NCBI GenBank assembly: GCA_903846015.1
Contig: CAIMZS010000639.1
Location: 1-40,069, forward strand
Direction of reading: 5' to 3'
From: an uncultured Anaerolineae bacterium
GTDB taxonomy: Bacteria > Chloroflexota > Anaerolineae > Anaerolineales > Villigracilaceae
Length of the DNA stretch: 40,069 nt
Shown piece after piece: positions 37,787 through 40,069 of this stretch. The notes under the pieces were generated by a model that ran no database searches, was not told the origin of the DNA, and saw nothing but the letters and a program-made list of their open reading frames with translations. The position numbers and the translations under genes were made by a program. Within the stretch, counting starts at the first letter, position 1. The number at the start of each line of letters is the position of its first letter.

Positions 37787-37932
37787 TGTCTGAATCGGCC
37801 CGTGTCTGAACCGCAGATTTACGCAGATTTCGATGATTACGGCCCTGCTAGAACGGGCACTATCGCAGATTAGAGCAAGAGCAAGGTCAAAGACTATCGC
37901 CTCGTGGCCGTGCTAGAGCCGGGACTATCGTC
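37787..37932 (+). repeat. Longest intergenic composite repeat (C, A, C, A)
   Basis: In order: GTCTGAATCGGCCC, TCTGAACCGCAGATTTACGC, CGATGATTACG, a family A core, CGCAGATTAG, GCAAGAGCAAGG, the AAAGACTATC module and a second family A copy. It ends two bases before the methyltransferase stop and fills 146 of 166 intergenic bases. Confidence 0.82.
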
Positions 37933-37934
37933 GT

Positions 37935-38642
37935 TTAAATCAGACGGCGTGAAAACCATAGCCCATCGCGAAAAGGAAGCAGCAAGCTCTCGAGCTGTGT
38001 GTGTCTGGCGATGGTTTGGTTATAGGTTTGGATGCCTTTGACCTGGTTGTATTCAGAGGGCTCAAGCACCCTGCCCTGGCAAAAGGCGTTATCGGTAAAC
38101 AGTAAACCATCCAATGCGAGGTGGCTTACACACAAATCGAGCAGTTCTATTGCCAGCTGCGGATCCCTGGCAAAATAAACATGCTTCATGCAATCTTGAA
38201 AAATGACATCGAAATTCTTGTTCTGGCGGGGAAGAATTTCAAAAACGTCCCCCACGATGACCTCAACCTGGTGGTCAACTCCGGCGCGCCGGATAAATTC
38301 CTGCGCGCGGGCGGCTCGTTTTTGATCCAGTTCAATCGATGTGATGTGGGCATCTTTCCCCAAAACGCTTGCCATCCAGATGGCTGAGTAGCCAATGGCA
38401 GTGCCGATATCCAACACCTGCCGGATGGGCGGGTGGCGCATGGCGATCAACCCCGCCAGGATGCTGCCCTCCAGCGCTCCGACGATCGGGATTGATTCAG
38501 TTTCGGCGATTTCTTCCATCTCTCGCAGCACACGCTGTAGCGGGGTATCACTTTGCCCCAATTTAAGCATTTGCAAAGAGTATTGTTCAAGCAAATCATC
38601 CGAAACTTGCGGGATGATCGGTAACGCAATCTGGTTCATCAT
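37935..38642 (-). CDS. Class I SAM-dependent O-methyltransferase (PF01596 type)
   Basis: The start is one of two adjacent ATGs (38642 or 38639), with GAGG about nine bases upstream. The 235-residue protein has the order of catechol/caffeoyl-CoA-type O-methyltransferases: an N-terminal helical part (LQRVLREMEEIAETESIPIVG), motif I VLDIGTAIGYSAIWMA, ITSIELDQKRAARAQEFIRRAG, VIVGDVFEILP, then FDVIFQDCMKHVYF, where a conserved Asp would bind the metal. The C-terminal part has LLDLCVSHLALDGLLFTDN. It would methylate a hydroxyl group on a small molecule using S-adenosylmethionine, substrate unknown. It shares no clear operon with the sensor gene because of the 166-base repeat between them. Confidence 0.9.
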   Translation of the reverse strand: MMNQIALPIIPQVSDDLLEQYSLQMLKLGQSDTPLQRVLREMEEIAETESIPIVGALEGSILAGLIAMRHPPIRQVLDIGTAIGYSAIWMASVLGKDAHITSIELDQKRAARAQEFIRRAGVDHQVEVIVGDVFEILPRQNKNFDVIFQDCMKHVYFARDPQLAIELLDLCVSHLALDGLLFTDNAFCQGRVLEPSEYNQVKGIQTYNQTIARHTQLESLLLPFRDGLWFSRRLI

Positions 38643-39002
38643 AAATACATGCCTCGTATCTCTAGTGTCTTGTCAATGGTATTCTTGCACGAAAAGCAAG
38701 AAATTATCCACCGCAAGGAGCTATGTTCGCTAAGTTTTTAGCATAGTGCTTCGCAAAAATAGAAGTGAGATTGTCTTTCCAGTGCATCTTGCGGGAATCG
38801 GAATCATCCTATAAAGGGAGACAATTCACAGGAAGAACTTATTGCTTTTTCCTAACTAAGACAAGTAGGAAGAGCTTAACTACAAATCTGAACCGCAAAA
38901 AACACCAAAAGTTAGGAACCGCCAAGACGCAAAGGCCGCCAAGAAAAAAATGCGTTTCCCTTAAAAGCCCTTGCTGGCTTTAGAAAACCAGGATGGGTCT
39001 GG
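38643..39002. other. Intergenic region with a hairpin and a CGCCAAGA-type repeat
   Basis: This 360-base gap has no convincing gene. TTCTTGC (38682-38688) and GCAAGAA (38696-38702) form a 7-bp inverted repeat 40 bases upstream of the methyltransferase start, a possible operator. A different dispersed-type repeat lies at 38889-38951. Confidence 0.55.
38889..38951. repeat. CGCCAAGACGCAAAGG-type dispersed repeat (family D)
   Basis: CTGAACCGCAAAAAACACC, then GAACCGCCAAGACGCAAAGG and CCGCCAAGAAAAAA. Sequences of this kind occur as dispersed repeats in many bacterial genomes. It is unlike families A-C apart from the CTGAACCGC start it shares with family C. Confidence 0.5.
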
Positions 39003-39755
39003 TCAGGCGCTGATACGGTCCGCCAGTTGCTTGTACAGCTTTGTGAGGGGATGGTCTGGATAGCGCATGGCGAATATCCCGGCGCTGGCAAGGTTCATGA
39101 GTTCGTCGGTATGCGGAATAACCACGGCAACTTCGGCGTTGTACAATTTTTCGATGCGTTGTTTAACTTCGTTTAACAGCATGACCGGAACCTTGTTGAC
39201 CATCAGGAGCATTTGCGGCACGCCTAATTTGCGGGCGACTTCGACGGTGACACTGGTGCCCTGATAGTCTTGTTGGTCGGGGCGCAGGATTAATACGAGG
39301 GTGTCAGAAATGGCGATCGAAAGCAGGGTTTCCTCGTTCAGCCCGGGGTGTGTATCAATGATGAGCAAATCCAGGTTGAGGTTTTTAATCAGCGATTCAA
39401 AACCCTCGTTGAGCAGCCCGACATCGTAACCTTCGCGCAGGACGCGGGCAATTTCACCCGCCTTGATGCTGGAAGGAATCAAGAAAACCTTGCCTTTTAC
39501 CTGTGCGCCCAGACTGGCAGTGACGTCATGAGCGGTTTCTTCGATGGTGCATTTACCCCACAGATAATCGTTCAAAGAGCGTCCCATATCCTGGTCATCC
39601 AGCCCGAAAAGAACGTGGATACCCGGGGACTGTATATCGGTATCCACCACACCCACCCTCAGCCCTTTTACCGCGCAAAGATAGGTCAGGTTGGCGCTGG
39701 TGTTGGATTTGCCTGTGCCGCCACGAAATGAATGAACGGATATGATCTTGGACAT
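39003..39755 (-). CDS. MinD/ParA-like P-loop ATPase, second paralogue
   Basis: ATG 39755 with GGAG seven bases upstream is preferred to a TTG at 39770. The 250-residue protein has the P-loop SFRGGTGKSNTSANLTYL (9-26), with Arg11 in place of the signature Lys of deviant Walker motifs but an intact GGTGKS. VGVVDTDIQSPGIHVLFG and LDLLIIDTHPGLNEETLLSIAISDTLVLILRPDQQDYQGT follow. It is about half identical, by eye, to the paralogue at 31497, which has the more degenerate loop. The two enclose the transporter/sensor genes. They may act as spatial regulators or as ATP-dependent switches for membrane partners; cell-division positioning is unlikely without minC or minE. Confidence 0.88.
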   Translation of the reverse strand: MSKIISVHSFRGGTGKSNTSANLTYLCAVKGLRVGVVDTDIQSPGIHVLFGLDDQDMGRSLNDYLWGKCTIEETAHDVTASLGAQVKGKVFLIPSSIKAGEIARVLREGYDVGLLNEGFESLIKNLNLDLLIIDTHPGLNEETLLSIAISDTLVLILRPDQQDYQGTSVTVEVARKLGVPQMLLMVNKVPVMLLNEVKQRIEKLYNAEVAVVIPHTDELMNLASAGIFAMRYPDHPLTKLYKQLADRISA

Positions 39756-40069
39756 AGTGATCTCCTTCAAAAAGCAAAAACTTCATTTTAAAAAATAGCA
39801 TACAATTTATACCATATTAGTGCGATTATTTTACCACTATTGTGTACAGTTATGATGACTTTTACTTATATTGAACTTATGCGTGTATGGAAAAATAGCA
39901 CTTGCTCACGGGCTTCGGTTTAGCAATTTGCAGATATGACTATTTTCAGGCCTCCCCAGGTTACCCATGGGTTCGAAATAATTGTCCACCGGGCAAGCCT
40001 GGGATGGAGTGCCCATGTTCCCATTTTACGGACGATTCCACTGCCAAAACCATCCTTACCAAGAAAGAC
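39756..40069. other. AT-rich upstream region at the window end
   Basis: The 314 bases upstream of the second MinD-like gene contain no convincing reading frame. The part from 39775 to 39860 is very AT-rich and probably holds the promoter (TATAAA on the minus strand near 39810 is a candidate -10), but no -35 is clear. No repeat of families A-C is seen here. Confidence 0.5.

Noticed and set aside
2150-37932. The repeats as a CRISPR array
   Set aside because: Copies are kilobases apart, in both orientations and inside genes, with no regular spacers and no cas genes.
31497-39755. MinCDE cell-division locus or plasmid ParAB partition system
   Set aside because: There is no minC, minE, parB or centromere-like array near either ATPase, and neither protein has an obvious membrane-targeting C-terminal helix.

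Overview
The window is a bacterial chromosome segment of roughly balanced base composition. No rRNA, tRNA, CRISPR array, transposase or phage gene is visible. The mix of families (cache-HAMP-GAF sensor, nucleotide-transporter-like MFS fused to HEAT repeats and a cNMP domain, MinD-like ATPases with an RGGTGKS-type P-loop, SpoIIE phosphatase partner switching, GH133 debranching enzyme, YkcB-like GT39/83 membrane glycosyltransferase) together with many dispersed repeats is what I would expect of a Chloroflexota/Anaerolineae-like bacterium. That assignment is inference and is not proven by any marker gene here.

Region 1 (1-5131, minus strand): a truncated lipoprotein, a lipoprotein fusing an SMP-30 propeller to a PEBP domain, and a polytopic glycosyltransferase. 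Each has its own upstream region carrying the same PhoB-box-like operator, CTRAACA-N4-CTGAACA, nine bases before a -10-like hexamer. About 650 bases without a convincing gene follow, holding two stem-loops.

Region 2 (5797-18911, plus strand): a co-directional run opening with a DJ-1/PfpI-like protein and a benzoylformate-decarboxylase-like ThDP enzyme. Nine genes encoding twelve NTF2-fold (SnoaL-like) domains follow in under 7 kb, one of them fused to an FHA domain, with a tautomerase in the middle of the array. A GMC flavoenzyme, a second DJ-1 protein, a VOC protein and a TMEM175-like channel complete it. The combination suggests a set of small-molecule enzymes, but the substrate cannot be read from sequence.

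Region 3 (18933-28736, plus strand): carbohydrate enzymes (AGE-family epimerase, GlgX, GH133 amylo-1,6-glucosidase) interleaved with a complete partner-switching set (two STAS antagonists, one RsbW-like kinase, one REC-SpoIIE phosphatase), then a metallophosphoesterase. At the AGE/STAS junction a perfect 14-bp hairpin displays the ribosome-binding site in its loop and buries the start codon.

Region 4 (28789-39755, minus strand): Gfo/Idh oxidoreductase, TolB-like propeller, DUF1905 protein, two MinD-like ATPases on either side of an MFS-HEAT-cNMP protein and a cache-HAMP-GAF sensor, and an O-methyltransferase.

The most striking structure is a mosaic family of short dispersed repeats spread through the whole window (core GTGCTAGAACCGGCACTATC, often with a CGCAGATT-type tail and hexanucleotide runs, plus a separate palindrome ACGGCGATTTATCGCCGT). 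Copies lie between genes, supply stop codons, and lie in frame inside at least five proteins. The core is open in four of six frames, and all four are used in real genes. This resembles in principle the Rickettsia palindromic elements that become protein segments, and I regard it as the best candidate for something undescribed here.
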